From contig NC_057862.1 of NCBI RefSeq assembly GCF_019393635.1, forward strand, positions 267,358,441 to 267,422,440: 64,000 bases of DNA, given 5' to 3'. Numbering within the stretch: the first letter of the stretch is position 1; every line of letters begins with the position of its first letter. This DNA is from Dromiciops gliroides. Lineage: Eukaryota > Chordata > Mammalia > Microbiotheria > Microbiotheriidae. Made by a program: the position numbers and the translations under genes. Of the stretch, positions 33,889-44,825 are shown piece by piece. The notes beneath the pieces are model-generated. The model saw only the letters and a program-made list of their open reading frames with translations. It was not told where the DNA came from and did not search any database.

Positions 33889-34034
33889 TTTTTTTTTTGG
33901 TGAGGCAATTGGGATTAAGTGACTTGCCCAGGGTCACACAGCTAGTAAGTGTCAAGTGTCTGAGGCCAGATTTGAACTCAGGTCCTCCTGAATCCAGAGC
34001 CAGTGCTCTATCCACTGTGCCACCTAACTGCCCC
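33889..34034 (-). mobile_element. tRNA-derived SINE in LTR
   Basis: Minus-strand SINE with a T-tail, subtype B (ggtgaggcaattggg). Perfect 15-bp duplication cacatttagattttt at 33874-33888 and 34035-34049. Confidence 0.93.
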
Positions 34035-35246
34035 CACATTTAGATTTTTAAACAACACAATAGCAATATATCACAAGGATCACACACTATGACCAGGTAG
34101 GATTTATACCAGTAACACAGAGTTGGTTGAATATTAGGAAAACTTAATTGGTCATATCAATAACAAAACCAACAGAAACCATATGATTATCTCAATAGAT
34201 GCAGAAAAAGCCTTTGACAAAATATAGCACCCATTCCTAATAAAAACACTAGAAAGCAAAGGAATAAATGGAGTTTACCTTAAAATGGTAAGTAATATTT
34301 CTCTAAAACCATCAACAAACATTATCTGTAATGGGGATAAGCTGGAAGCCTTCCCGATATAATGAAACAAGTATATCCATTATCGGCTCTCTTAATATTA
34401 TACTAGAAATATTAGCTATAGCAATAAGAGAAGAAAAATAAATTAAAGGAATTAGAATAGGCACTGAGGAAACAAAACTATCACTCTACAGATGATATGA
34501 TGTTATACTTATAAAATCCTAGAGAATCAGCTAAAAAAACTAGTGAAATGATTAACAACTTTAGCAAAGTGGCACAATACTATTTTGTATTGGGTTTATT
34601 TTAACCCACATAAATCATCTCCATTTCTACATATTACCAACAAAGTTGAGCAGCAAGAGATAAAAGAGAAATTGTATTTAAAATAACTGTGGACAATATA
34701 AAATCCTTGGGAGTCTACCTGCCAAGAGAAACCCAGGAAGTCTATGACCTGAACTTTTATAAAAACACTTTTCACACAAATAAAGTTAGATCTAAACAAT
34801 TGGAAAAATAGTAATTTCTCATGGGTAGTCCTAGTCAATATAATAAAATGACAATCCAACCTAAATTATTCTATTTTTTTCAGTGCTGTGCCAATCAAAC
34901 TATCAAAACATATTATGTAAATCTAGAAAAAATAACAAAATTCATCTGAAAAAACCAAAAGGTCATGGTTATTAAGGAATCAATGGAAAAAATGTGTAAG
35001 AAGATGGTCTAGTTACATTAAATCTCAAACTTTATTATAAGTGGTAAGCAAATCCATTATGTATAACTTGCTGTTCCTTTTAAATGTAAAGTAATCATGT
35101 AACTTTCCTTTTTTTTTTCCTTTCTTCCCTTCCCCCTATAGAGATGGCTACCATTGGACAATAATATGTGTCTGTGTGTATTCAAAACCATTCTATGCAT
35201 ACTTCTATTTATCAATTCATTCTTTGAATGAAGATAACATCTTCTT

Positions 35247-35789
35247 GGGACTCAAGATGGCAGTTGGCCACTGGCTTCATCCAGTGGCTCCAGAATACAA
35301 CCTCAGGGCATAATCTCCAAGCTAATTTGCAGTTATGTTACCAGAAAATAGCTAAGAGAACTCAGCCACCCCCTAAGATGCCAGTGGGCCCTAGCCATAA
35401 ACTTTCAAACAATTACTGTTGTACTCATGATGGATGATGGGAAGCCTCTCCTCCTTCAGTCCTAATGTCTACTGTGAAAGCTTTGGAGTCTGGTCTTGCT
35501 GCTAAGAGCTAAAATGAGACTATGACAAGTTCTGGGAAAAAGCCAGTTACATCAGCACCTCCCATGAAAAAGTGGGAACTGTCAAAGGATCAACCATATT
35601 TGTGATATGGACATGGGAAGATGGACATACAGAGAGATTGTGTTTTTAGGGGACTTACTTGAAGGCACCAGCTCAGCTGCAGAGGCATCATGGAGGATCA
35701 TGAAGAGTTATTTTACCTTGGGGCAGGGGGGTTGGGGAGAAACATATATCCTAATACATGATAAAAAAAAACAAACAAACAAACAAAAA
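35247..35789 (+). pseudogene. NDUFA7: NDUFA7 processed pseudogene
   Basis: Retrocopy of the mRNA for NDUFA7 (B14.5a), a small accessory subunit of mitochondrial complex I. The coding part runs from ATG 35257 to TGA 35603-35605, about the 113-codon length of the mammalian protein. Clear blocks are [38 protein letters not shown], then PPSVLMSTVKALESG and KKWELSKDQPYL just before the natural stop. Near the start the frame is shifted by small indels, and there is an in-frame TGA after THDG and a stop in the AAKS region, so it is not functional. It has no introns, a 3' UTR, an A-rich tail (35763-35789) and a 17-bp duplication, gaagataacatcttctt, at 35230-35246 with a one-base variant at 35790-35806. 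Confidence 0.92.
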
Positions 35790-37557
35790 GAAGATAACGT
35801 CTTCTTTCATAGGTCCTTTGTAGTTAATTTGGGTATTTATAATAGTCAAAATGACTTGGTCACTCGAAACTTTTCTTAAAACAATATTACTGTCATTATA
35901 TACTCAGCTCTTTTTGCTTTTCATTATTTCATTCAAGTCTTTTCATGTTTTTCTAAAATAATTAAACTCATCGTTTCTTATAGCACAGTAGAATTCCATC
36001 ATGATAATACACCGCAAATGGATCAGTTCACAGTTCCACCAACAGTGAATTAGTGTCCCAATTTTTCCAAATCACCTCCAACATTTGTCACTTTCCCTTT
36101 CAATCACATTAGCCAACCTGATAGATGTAAAGCGGTATCTCAAAATTGTTTGTATTTCCCCAATCAATAATTATTTAGAGCATTTTTTTTATCTGACTAG
36201 AAATTGTTCTGATTTCTTCACTGTAAAAACTTCCTGTTCATATCCTTGAACCATTTATCAATTGGGGAAATGACTTATATTTTTATAGATTTGAGGAAGT
36301 TCTTTATATATTTAAGGTATGAGACCTTAATCTGAGAAATTGTAAAATTTCCCTTCTCCCCCCAATTTTCTGCTTTCCTTCCAATCTTGGCTACATTTGT
36401 ACAAAACCTTTTTAATGTATTTGAAATTACCTATTTTATACCTTATACTACTTGTTTATTCACAAACTGTTTGCTTATCTGATAGGTAATTTGTTCTATG
36501 TTCTTGAAATTTTTTTTGTAATATCTCTGTATCTAGGTCATGTTTCTATTTGGATCTTCTCTAGGTAAATGGTGTAAGATCTTGCTCAATTTATGTTAGA
36601 CTTATTTACAGTTTTCCCAACAATTTTAACCAAATAATGAATTCTTATTCTCAAAACTTAAGTCTTTAATTTGTCTAATACAAGGTTACTATATTGATTT
36701 GCCACAGTAAATTGTATGTCTACTCTGGTGCACTGATCTACTTTAGTATTTCTTAGCCAGTACCAGATAGTTATGATAATTACTGCCTTATAATATAGTT
36801 TAAATCTGGTAGTGCTAAACCTCCTTCCTTTACATTTTTTCATTAGTTAATTTGATATTGTTGACTTTTTGTTCTTCCAAATGAATTTTATTATTTTTTC
36901 TGGCTCAATAAAATACTTACTTTTGGTAATTTAATTGGGATGGAATTGAATATATAAAAGTATTTGGGTAAAATTGCCATTTTAATTTTATTGGCCCTAC
37001 TGGCCCAGGAACAATGAATATTTCTCCAAATACTTAAATCTGATTTTATTTGTATAAAACTTTTTTGGATAATTTTGTTCATATAGTCCCTGGGTTTGTT
37101 TTAGCAGGTGTACTCCCAGGTATTTTATGCTGTCTAGAGCTATTTTAAATAGGGTATCTTTTACTATCTATTCAGGGTTTTGTTTGTGCTAATGTAGGAA
37201 TGCTGATGATCTATATTGATTTATATTATATCCTGCTACTTTGCTAAAGTTATTATTTTTTTAACTAACTTTTTTAGTGAGTCTTTGGAATTTTCTAGGC
37301 ATACTATCATATTACCTGCAAAAAGAGATAGCATTACTACCTCATTCTCTATCCTAATTCCTTCTATTTCTTTTTCTTTTCTTATTTCTGTTAGGATTTC
37401 CAATACAATATTAAATAATATTGGTGACAGTGGGCATCCTTTGTTCACACCTGATTTTCCTGGGAAGGCTTCTAACTTATCCCCATTACAAATAATGCTT
37501 GCTATGATTTTATGAAAATGCTTTTTATCAATTTAAGAAAAATCCAGTTATATCTAT

Positions 37558-37984
37558 TGTAACAATTGGAATGATGCCACCTGCTGGAGACTTACTGTAG
37601 AAAACCTCCGCCATGAGGAGAAGGTCTCTGAGAGCAAGCCATGCAGTCAAGGTCCTTGGCGTTAGGAAGTGACGTTTGCTTGTGGGTACTGTCTATCAAG
37701 GCTACCAGCCAATCAACTTGAGGAGCCTCCCATTTCTGGGAGGAGGACATGAAGTGGGAAGCAGATGCTGGTGGAGGGCCTCTGCCTCTTTTTGGTTCCT
37801 GACCTCGCCATGGTGGGTTGGATGATGGGGTCTCTTAGAAATAGTTAGATTTTTACATTTCTCTCTGATCCTAATGCTCTTTAATAAATACTTAAACATT
37901 TAAATACTCTTACTAAAGCTTATAATTTATTGGTGACCACTCATTAGATTTTAGATAGTATAGCTAGAATTTTAGCCCCTTACA
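37558..37984 (+). mobile_element. Solo LTR (family A) in L1-J
   Basis: 427 bp bounded by TGTAAC...CTTACA with the 4-bp duplication ctat (37554-37557, 37985-37988). It shares ccaatcaacttgaggagcctcc, ggaggaggacatgaag and the AATAAA segment with the LTR at 33270. It is a compact copy without insertions. Confidence 0.82.
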
Positions 37985-38785
37985 CTATACTTTTAAGAGT
38001 TTTTAAAATAGAAATGAGTGTTTTATCAAATGCTTTTTCTGCATCAATTGATGTAATCATGATTTAAAAAAATTATTATTTATCTACTCAATTATGTTAA
38101 TCCTTATGTTAAACCATTCCTGCCTTCCTGGTATAAGTTCCACTTGGCATGATGTATAATCTTTGTAATATATTTTTGTAATCTTTTAGCTAGGACTTTT
38201 GCATTCATATTCATTAATGAACTTAGGTTATGATTTCCTTTCTCTGTTTTTACTCTTCCTGGTTTGGGTATCAGTATCAGCTATTTCATAAAAGGAGTTT
38301 GGAAGGACCCTTTCTTTGCCTATTATTCCAAATGATTTATTTAATATTGGAAATAGTTAATCTTTAAATGTTTGATAGAATTCACTTGCAAATTCATCTG
38401 GTCTTGGTACTTTTTTCTTAGGAAGCTCATTTATGGCCTGTTTGATTTCTTTTTCTAAAATAAGTCTATTTAGATATTTTATTGCTTGTTCTAATCTAAA
38501 TTTATATTTTTGTAAATATTCTTCCATTTCTTTTAAGTTGTTAGATTTATTGGCATATAATAAGGCAAAAAAAACCCCTTCCTTGTACTTCCTTTAATTT
38601 CATCTTCAATTTGTGCTATATTTAACCTTTTCATTTTTAACACTAGTGTTTTGGTTTTCTTTTCTATTTTAAAAACCAAATTAATTAATAGTTTATCTAT
38701 TTTAATGGATTTTTTCATAAAACCAAATCCTAGTTTTATTTATTAACTCAATGGTTTTTCCATTCAATTTCATTAATTTTACCTT

Positions 38786-39263
38786 TGTTAGGGCCAAATT
38801 TAATAATGGGGAGAGTTAATTGGGTGGGAAATTAACAGCCTCTTTTCAATAAACAAAACAGGATTTTTTAATGGGAACAAATTTAAACACAAGTGAGGTT
38901 AATAAAGCTAGGGACAATGAAAAAGGGAATAGGGGAAAGAAAAAGAATATATGACCCACAAACTCACCACCACCTGGAATCAGCAGCGTCCTTCTCCTTC
39001 TCTCACATGCGCCAGAGAGTGATCTCTCTCCTCCCTTCTCTCTCTGAGAAGCCCCCTCTCTCACAGGAAATAGGGCCATCCACACACAGAGCCCCAAGCT
39101 AATTAGCTTGGCTAGCAGCTCTGATTGACAGAACTAACAAGTGGCTCTATAGAGATGAATTCCGGATGCTGAAGACCATCTGACCTATCCTCACTAGACT
39201 TCTCGCCATGGCAGGGCTTCTCTACAGTATCTCTCCAGCAGGGGTGGTATTCCAATTCTCACA
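38786..39263 (-). mobile_element. Solo LTR (family A) in L1-J
   Basis: 478 bp bounded by TGTTAGGG...TCTCACA with the 4-bp duplication cctt (38782-38785, 39264-39267). The left end (agggccaaatttaataatgggg, cagcctcttttcaataaac) matches the LTRs at 56582 and, more distantly, 10476. Confidence 0.82.
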
Positions 39264-40096
39264 CCTTTAATTTTAAGTATTACCAATTTAGTGTTTAATT
39301 GGGGATTTTTAGTTTGTTCTTTTTCTAGTTTTTTTTTTAGTTGCATACCCAATTCATCTAAAAGGGTATAAAGGTTTTCTGAACTTAAAAAGAAATAAGA
39401 AGTGTAGAGGATGGAATAAGGGAGGGACTCATAAGGGTATATCGGCTAATATTTAGGAAGATGTGGGTAGGGACTCAGAGGAATGGATAGATTGAGGAAT
39501 AGGACAACAAGGGAGGGAATAAGGTAATAGGGATGGGATAAAAAGAGAGGGTAAGAAATACAATAATGAATAAAAATAAGATGGAGGGAAATTCAGAAAT
39601 AATAATTATAACTTTGAATGTGAATGGAATGAAATAACCAGAAACCAGAAACAAATAGAAGAATGGATTAAAAATCAGAATCCAACAACATGTTGTTTAT
39701 GAGAAACACATTTAAGGAGAAATACACACAGAGTTAAAATAGACAGTTGGAGTAGAATGCTTCAACTGAAGCAAAAAAAGGCAGGGGTAGCAAACATAAT
39801 CTCAGACAAAGTTAAGACTAAAATTGATTTAATTAAAAGAGATAAACCTGGTAACTACATTTTAAAAAAAATTACCATAGACAATAAAGCAATATCAATA
39901 GTGAACCTATATGTACCAAATACTAGAGCATCTAAATTTTTAAAAGAAAAGTTAGATGAATTACAGATGGAGATAGATATGATAGTATCATAACAGTGGG
40001 GCTCTTTAATCTTCTTTCAGAACTAGATAAATCTAACAAAAAGTAAGAAAAAAGTCAAGGAAGTGAATAGAATTTTAAATAATCTAGATATGATAG

Positions 40097-40790
40097 TGTG
40101 ATGATTAAAAATATGAGAGACATAGTTTCTGGGTAATTTAATCATTATATTAATAGGCCAGCAGGTTATTAATAAAAGGATGGCCAATAGCCATCTCTCT
40201 CAAACTAAAGATCCCTAATGGCAGAGGGGTCACAGCTTATAAATCCTTCTAACTGTTGGAGGTCCATCACATAAGCAATCAAATCTAATTGCCTGACATG
40301 ACTGGAGGTGTGTTGTATTAAAATGAAGTCTGTGGGGGCGGCTAGGTGGCGCAGTGGATAAAGCACCGGCCCTGGATTCAGGAGTTCCTGAGTTCAAATC
40401 CGGCCTCAGACACTTGACACTTACTAGCTGTGTGACTGTGGGCAAGTCACTTAACCCCCACTGCCCCGCAAAAAAAAAAAAAAAAAAAAAGAAGTCTGGG
40501 AATACTGGACATAGGTCACTCAAATCTTGGTAAAAAAGACATCAGAGAAAGAATGTAGACCCCATCCAAGTTGATCAGAGCATAATAGTTTCCAGCTAGG
40601 TGTGGTTTGGTGAAGGCTAAATCTCATCAGTAAAATCCTTCAGTTATGTAGATAAATGGCTCGCTCTCTACCCAAGATTCTTTGTAAGCTTGGCTTTGGC
40701 TTAACCCATATGAATCTTACTTTTAAGGAGAACTGGACCTTGGAGTGCAAGGAAGAAAAGTCACCAAGATATTGGTATAATTATTTCTCA
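40097..40790 (-). mobile_element. Solo LTR (ERV LTR family B) in L1-K
   Basis: Bounded by TGTGATGATT...TTCTCA. The flanks tgatag (40091-40096) and taatag (40791-40796) look like a 6-bp duplication with one change. The left 70 bp is the reverse complement of the end of the LTR at 18440. It carries a SINE at 40333-40490. No viral genes are present. Confidence 0.72.
40333..40490 (+). mobile_element. Best-preserved tRNA-derived SINE
   Basis: Plus-strand SINE with a pure A-tail of 20-21 bases, the sign of a recent insertion. A Pol III A-box-like tggcgcagtgg lies at 40347-40357 and a B-box-like agttcaaatcc at 40391-40401, both in the tRNA-derived head. The MIR-type core ctagctgtgtgac..gggcaagtcactt follows. 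Duplication gaagtctg at 40325-40332 and 40491-40498. Subtype A. Confidence 0.95.
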
Positions 40791-41106
40791 TAATAGATAT
40801 CCAGAGAGAATTGAATAGGAAGAGAAAGGAATACACCATTTTTCTTAGCAGTTCATTTTACCTTTATAAAAATTTACTATATATTAGAATATAAAAATTT
40901 TATGGTTAAAATTAGAAATATTAAAAGTAGACTTTTTCAATCACAATGCAATAAAATTATATTTAATAATGGACCACAGAAATATAGATTAAAAACTAAT
41001 TGGAGACTAAACAACCTAATCTTAAAAAATGAGTCTGTTAAAGATCAAATCATAGAAACAATCAATAATTTCATTAAAGGGAATGACAATAACGAGACAG
41101 CATATC

Positions 41107-41119
41107 AAAACCTATGGGA
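41107..41119. repeat. Serial insertion target, copy 1
   Basis: aaaacctatggga. The same 13 bases recur at 44162-44174 and 47203-47215, and a variant (agaatctatggga) at 47457-47470. These four copies are the edges of three consecutive insertions into L1-K. Confidence 0.85.
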
Positions 41120-41745
41120 TAGGGAAGGAAGACATTAAATGCAGAGCTCCTGACACAAATTCCCCCCAAACAGCAATAAAAGAACCCCTGGAGCAGAAAA
41201 ACACACAAAAATACAGGCTGAGATTATTCTCCAGCTACAGATAGATTGCAGGAGGCTGTGCTGAGCTTTGAATAAAGTACAACCCCGCAATTGTGCTGAC
41301 AGAGACCCTATCCACACTGCCAGAGGAATTTATCCCAGAGCCTCTGAATCAGCTATAGCACCAGCTTCTTCTAGAACTGAGAGTGCGGTCTGGTGAGAGG
41401 GCTGAATGGCTGGCTGGGGGTGAAGTACAGGGGTACCAGTGGGGACATAGGGAGGAATTTGGCTGTTCCACCCCAGTGGGGAAACAGGAAGAAATCCTGA
41501 GTGGCAGGAGGCCCAGGTAGGGGAGGGGTGCAGGCTTATCAAAGCTAAGAACAAAACCACAGAAAGCTTTGCTGGTGGGTTGTTTAGTAAGTAGGCTTGA
41601 GGTTATATTTGGACCAGAGAACAGGCCAGGCAAGAGAAGAACCTGCCCTCCCTCAAACCAAAATACCTGGGACCCTCTGACACTGAGAACAGTAGAGGTA
41701 CTGAAAAGCAGAGGCCCCAGTGGAGAGCTTAAATTCAAGTAAAGG

Positions 41746-42586
41746 ATGAACAAACAAAGAAAGTTCAGAAATACAGAAAGCTTCTTCAGCGACAACGAAT
41801 ATCAAGGGGCACCATCAGATGAGGAAATCAACCACAGGGCCCCGACATCCAAAGCTTCCAAGAAAAATATGAACTGGTCTCAGGCTATGGAAGCTCTCAA
41901 AAGTGATTTTGAAAAGAAAGTAGGAGAGATAGAAGGAAGATTTAGAGAGAGGGAGGAAAGAATGAATAGAAAAATGAGAGTGATGCAGCAGAGTCATGAG
42001 AAAAAAGTCAACAGCTTGAAAAGCCAAATGGAAAAGGAGATTAAAAAAAACTGTCTGATGAAAATAATTGCCTAAGAATTAGGATTGAACAAATGGAAGC
42101 TAGTGACCTTATGAGAAACCAAGACATGGTAAAGCAAATCCCATTGAATGAAAAAATAGAGGGCAATGTGAAATACCTCCTTGGAAAAACAGCTGACCTG
42201 GAATCCACTGATCACCTACTGAAAGAGATCCCCAAAGGAAAACCTCCAGGAATATTACAGCCAAATTCCAGAACTTCTAGGTCAAGGAGAAAATATTGCA
42301 AGCAGCTAAAAAAAAGGAATTCAAATACTGTGGAGCTCCAATAAGGATAAAACAAGATCTAGCAGCATCTACATTAAAGGACTGGAGGGCATGGAATATA
42401 ATATTCCAGAGAGCAAAGGAACTGGGACTACAGCCAAGAATCACCTACCCAGCAAAACTGTGTATAATCTTTCAGAGGAAAAAATGGGACTTCAATGAAA
42501 AAGAAGACTTTCAGGCATTTGTGATGAAAAGACTTGAACTGAATAGAAAATTTGACTTTCAAATACAAGACCCTAGAGAAGCATAA
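41746..42586 (+). pseudogene. ORF1 of element X, broken
   Basis: Start MNKQRKFRNTESFFSDNEYQG. Coiled coil MNWSQAMEALKSDFEKKVGEIE... (41870-42040), then MEASDLMRNQDMVKQI and EGNVKYLLGKTADLE. Nearly the whole RRM is deleted at about 42203, joining DLE directly to the H*S codons, including the TGA shared by most ORF1 copies. The C-terminal domain is intact in sequence (AAKKKEFKYCGAPIRIKQDL, RAWNIIFQRAKELGLQPRIT, YPAKLCIIF) to the stop at 42586. At least two frameshifts. Confidence 0.85.
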
Positions 42587-42779
42587 AAATGTAAACAGGG
42601 AAAAGAAATCATGAGGGACATTAAAAGGTTAAACTGTTTACAGTCATACACATGAAAAAATAATACGTACAACTCATGAGAACTTTTTCAGTAAGGAATA
42701 TACAGAAGACACAGGTCTGAACTAAATATGAAAGGATGGTATTTGTAAAGCATTTATTTTTTATGTATCCTTGTCCTTT

Positions 42780-42884
42780 GTGGAACAAACAGGGTGGGTT
42801 GCCTGGTGTCTAGGGCCGGATTTGGGCTCTGGGCCTCCTGGGCCCAGGGCTGGTGCTTTGTCCACTGTGCCACCTAGCTAACCC
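42780..42884 (-). mobile_element. SINE relic inside element X spacer
   Basis: Degraded minus-strand SINE (tgtctagggccggatttggg ... ggtgctttgtccactgtgccacctagct) directly followed by catgatgacatcttta. Element Y has a SINE relic at the same place with the same right flank and the same variant tgctttgtccactg, so it was inherited, not inserted twice. Confidence 0.75.
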
Positions 42885-43352
42885 ATGATGACATCTTTAA
42901 AATAGGGGGGAGGGGTAGGAGGAATAGACTGGAGGAGGGGAGAGGTGGAATGGGGGGGAGGTAGCTCACATGAAGGAAACGAGAAAAACACCTATGGAGG
43001 GAAGGGGAGGAGGGAAAGGGAGAGGGGGAGTGAGAATTGGAATAGGCTCAAAGAGGGAATAACATACATACTCAAGTGGGTATAGTAATATATCTTTGCC
43101 CTGAGGAAAAGTGGGAGGGGAAGGAGATGGAGGTGGTGGGGAGAAGAGAGGAAGGAGAGAAGGGAAGTTTGTCAGAGGGAGCTGTAAAAAGCAAAACACT
43201 TTAGAGGAAGGTGAAGTTCAGCATAACACCACATGCATGACATATATTGAATTGCTTGATTTCATATGGAGAGTTGAAGAGGGAGGAAGAAAAATTTAGA
43301 AAACAGAATTAGCTCAAAGGCCTTAACCCCATCAGAGTGGGCTCAAGGAGGG

Positions 43353-43356
<4 letters not shown>

Positions 43357-43391
<35 letters not shown>
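43357..43391. repeat. (CA)n microsatellite
   Basis: About 17 CA units in the spacer of element X, probably grown from aataacacatac as found in Y. Confidence 0.95.
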
Positions 43392-43393
<2 letters not shown>

Positions 43394-44161
43394 TGGGAAG
43401 AGTAATCTATTTAATCCTACAGGAAAGTAGGAGGAGAAAAGGATAAGGAGGGAAGGGTGAATGAAGGGAGGGTAGAGTGGGGAAGGGGGCAGTCAGTAGC
43501 TAAACACCTGAGGAGGATTAGGGCAAAATAAGATAGACAATAGAGTCTATTGGAAGGGAATGGGATGAAGGGAAATAGTTATGATGATTGACTACAATGG
43601 CAAAATGTATGGTACCTACTCTGCTGGGCTATTGTGAAGAAAATTCTCTGTCAAGTTCAAGGTACTATATAAAAATTATGATGAACAGGATGCTATCAGA
43701 AAAACCAGGAAAGACCCACATGAACTGAAGCAGGAAGAAATGTAATGTATACAAAATAACATTAGTGTAAGATGATCTGCTGGGAAGCACGTGGTTATCT
43801 TCAGCAAAGCAATGATCCAATACAACTCTGAAGAACTTATGAACACTGCAGTCCATCTACAGAGAAAGAACTTATGGTATCTGAAAACAGACTGAAACAT
43901 TTTTTTTTTAATTCCTTAATCTGAAGTTTTGTTTTTATCTGTTTTCTCTCACAACCTAGCTAATATAGAATTGTTTTCCATAACTACTCATGTATAATTT
44001 TTGTTGAATTGTTTGAGTTCTTGGGGTGCAGATGGGAGGGGAGGGAGGAAGAGAAGCTAGAATACAAAGCTTTAAAAAAATTAGTGTCAAAATTTGCTTT
44101 TACATGTAATTTGGAAAATAAAAGTCTACAAACTAAAAAAAACCAAACCAAACCAAAACCA

Positions 44162-44174
44162 AAAACCTATGGGA
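44162..44174. repeat. Serial insertion target, copy 2
   Basis: aaaacctatggga between the tail of element X and the 5' end of element Y. Confidence 0.85.
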
Positions 44175-44825
44175 GGAGGAAAAGCAGTGAGCTCTTGAAC
44201 TCATGACACGATCGCTCCAAAAAACATCTAAATAATGCCATAGTACAATGCCTGGAGCAGCAAAAGCCATAGAAGAATGTGCTGAAATCATCTTCTAGCA
44301 AATAATGACTTGGAAGGTCAGAAGGAGGGAGCTGCTGTGCTGATCCAGGAGTTGAGCCCAATCCCACAGTCACCCTGACACAGTTCCAGTCCCAGGAAGG
44401 CCGTACCAGAGAAGGAGACCCCCAGAGCCTCTGAATCAGCTGAAGCACCAGTGTCATCTGGAACTAAGCTCAGTCTGGTTAGAGGGCTGAGCCCTGGGCA
44501 GGGGGGAGAATATAGGGATCCATGCTGGTGCTGAGGCAGAACGTGGATTTTTCACCCCTGCTGAGAACCAGGAGGTAGGCTTGAGTAGCAGTGGCCCAGG
44601 TGGGGGAGGGGCACAGCCTCATCAGAGCTAACAACCACAACACACAAAGCTGGTTGATTAGCAAGTTGGTCTGGAGTCATCTACAGACCAGGGAACAGGT
44701 CAGGCAAGTGAAGAACCTGATCCTCCTTAGATCATACCACCTGGGACTTCTTAAGCTTGGGATACTGCAGCCTGGAAACAGTGCCCCACTTTAAAGAGCT
44801 AAAAGCCAAGTAAAAGAAAGGCAAG

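Larger units (their letters stand above)
33270..34059 (+). mobile_element. Solo LTR (family A) in L1-G, carrying two SINEs
   Basis: Bounded by TGTG...CACA with the 4-bp duplication atag (33266-33269, 34060-34063). It contains the family-A blocks caatcagcttgaagaacctcc and ggaggaggacagg, and an AATAAA-bearing region (tttaataaattcttaaaag). Two SINEs account for almost 290 bp of its length. No internal region is present. Confidence 0.8.
31612..35045 (+). mobile_element. Rearranged L1 (L1-G), interrupted three times
   Basis: Plus-strand. A short ORF2 C-terminal piece (31612-31690) is followed by ORF1 from IFQEFIKEN through ERIH, a TGA, and the C-terminal domain AASTLK (31691-32015). It then jumps to the RT N-terminal region (32018 on: NEIDE*LQK.KLPRLTGEEIKY), so spacer and endonuclease are missing. 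RT continues as [22 protein letters not shown] (about 32820-32885), [11 protein letters not shown] (34190) and a degraded FADD region (34485), and the element ends without a tail at 35045. It hosts a DNA transposon at 32120, a SINE at 32923 and an LTR at 33270. Confidence 0.8.
35046..39363 (-). mobile_element. Old L1 (L1-J), 3' end to ORF2 linker, interrupted three times
   Basis: Minus-strand L1 with a 3' UTR type different from L1-A (aagcaaatccattatgtataac..., also at 53823). From left to right it covers the 3' UTR, ORF2 C-terminus (35806-36430), thumb (36650-37130), the post-RT block and RT (KGCPLSPILFNIVLEIL at about 37380-37440, with FAGNM in place of FADDM at about 37317), RT N-terminus and linker (37989-38780, 39268-39363). 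It is interrupted by the NDUFA7 pseudogene and by LTRs at 37558 and 38786. Confidence 0.82.
39364..41120 (+). mobile_element. L1 (L1-K) spacer and ORF2 endonuclease part
   Basis: Plus-strand L1 starting in the inter-ORF spacer. ORF2 begins MEGNSEIIIITLNVNG at 39581. There are relics of CCL*ETHL, KKAGVANIISDKVKTKIDLIKR and LNxLLSELDKS. It is split by an LTR at 40097-40790. The part after it gives NRKRKEYTIFL.SSF and the MKTNWRLNNLILKNE region, ending at the target of three serial insertions (cctatgggat, 41120). The host resumes at 47459. Confidence 0.8.
41121..44161 (+). mobile_element. ORF1-only L1 derivative, copy X
   Basis: About 3 kb. It has a 5' UTR (41121-41745, the same type as at 44175 and 24446, different from L1-A), ORF1 (41746-42586), a long purine-rich spacer with a duplicated block and a SINE relic (42587-43580), a bare ORF2 start (atgaagggaaatag), about 80 bp resembling a MIR-type tail (43590-43670), then only the last part of ORF2 (relic of NDEQDAIRKTRKDPHELK), 3' UTR, G-rich tract (44030-44060) and poly(A). 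Endonuclease and RT are absent. It lies directly before copy Y, with the same target sequence on each side. The likely mode is trans-mobilisation by L1 ORF2p. Confidence 0.75.

Noticed and set aside
40347-40401. A functional tRNA gene in the SINE head
   Set aside because: A- and B-box-like words are present, but no cloverleaf can be folded with a proper acceptor stem; it is a tRNA-derived SINE head.
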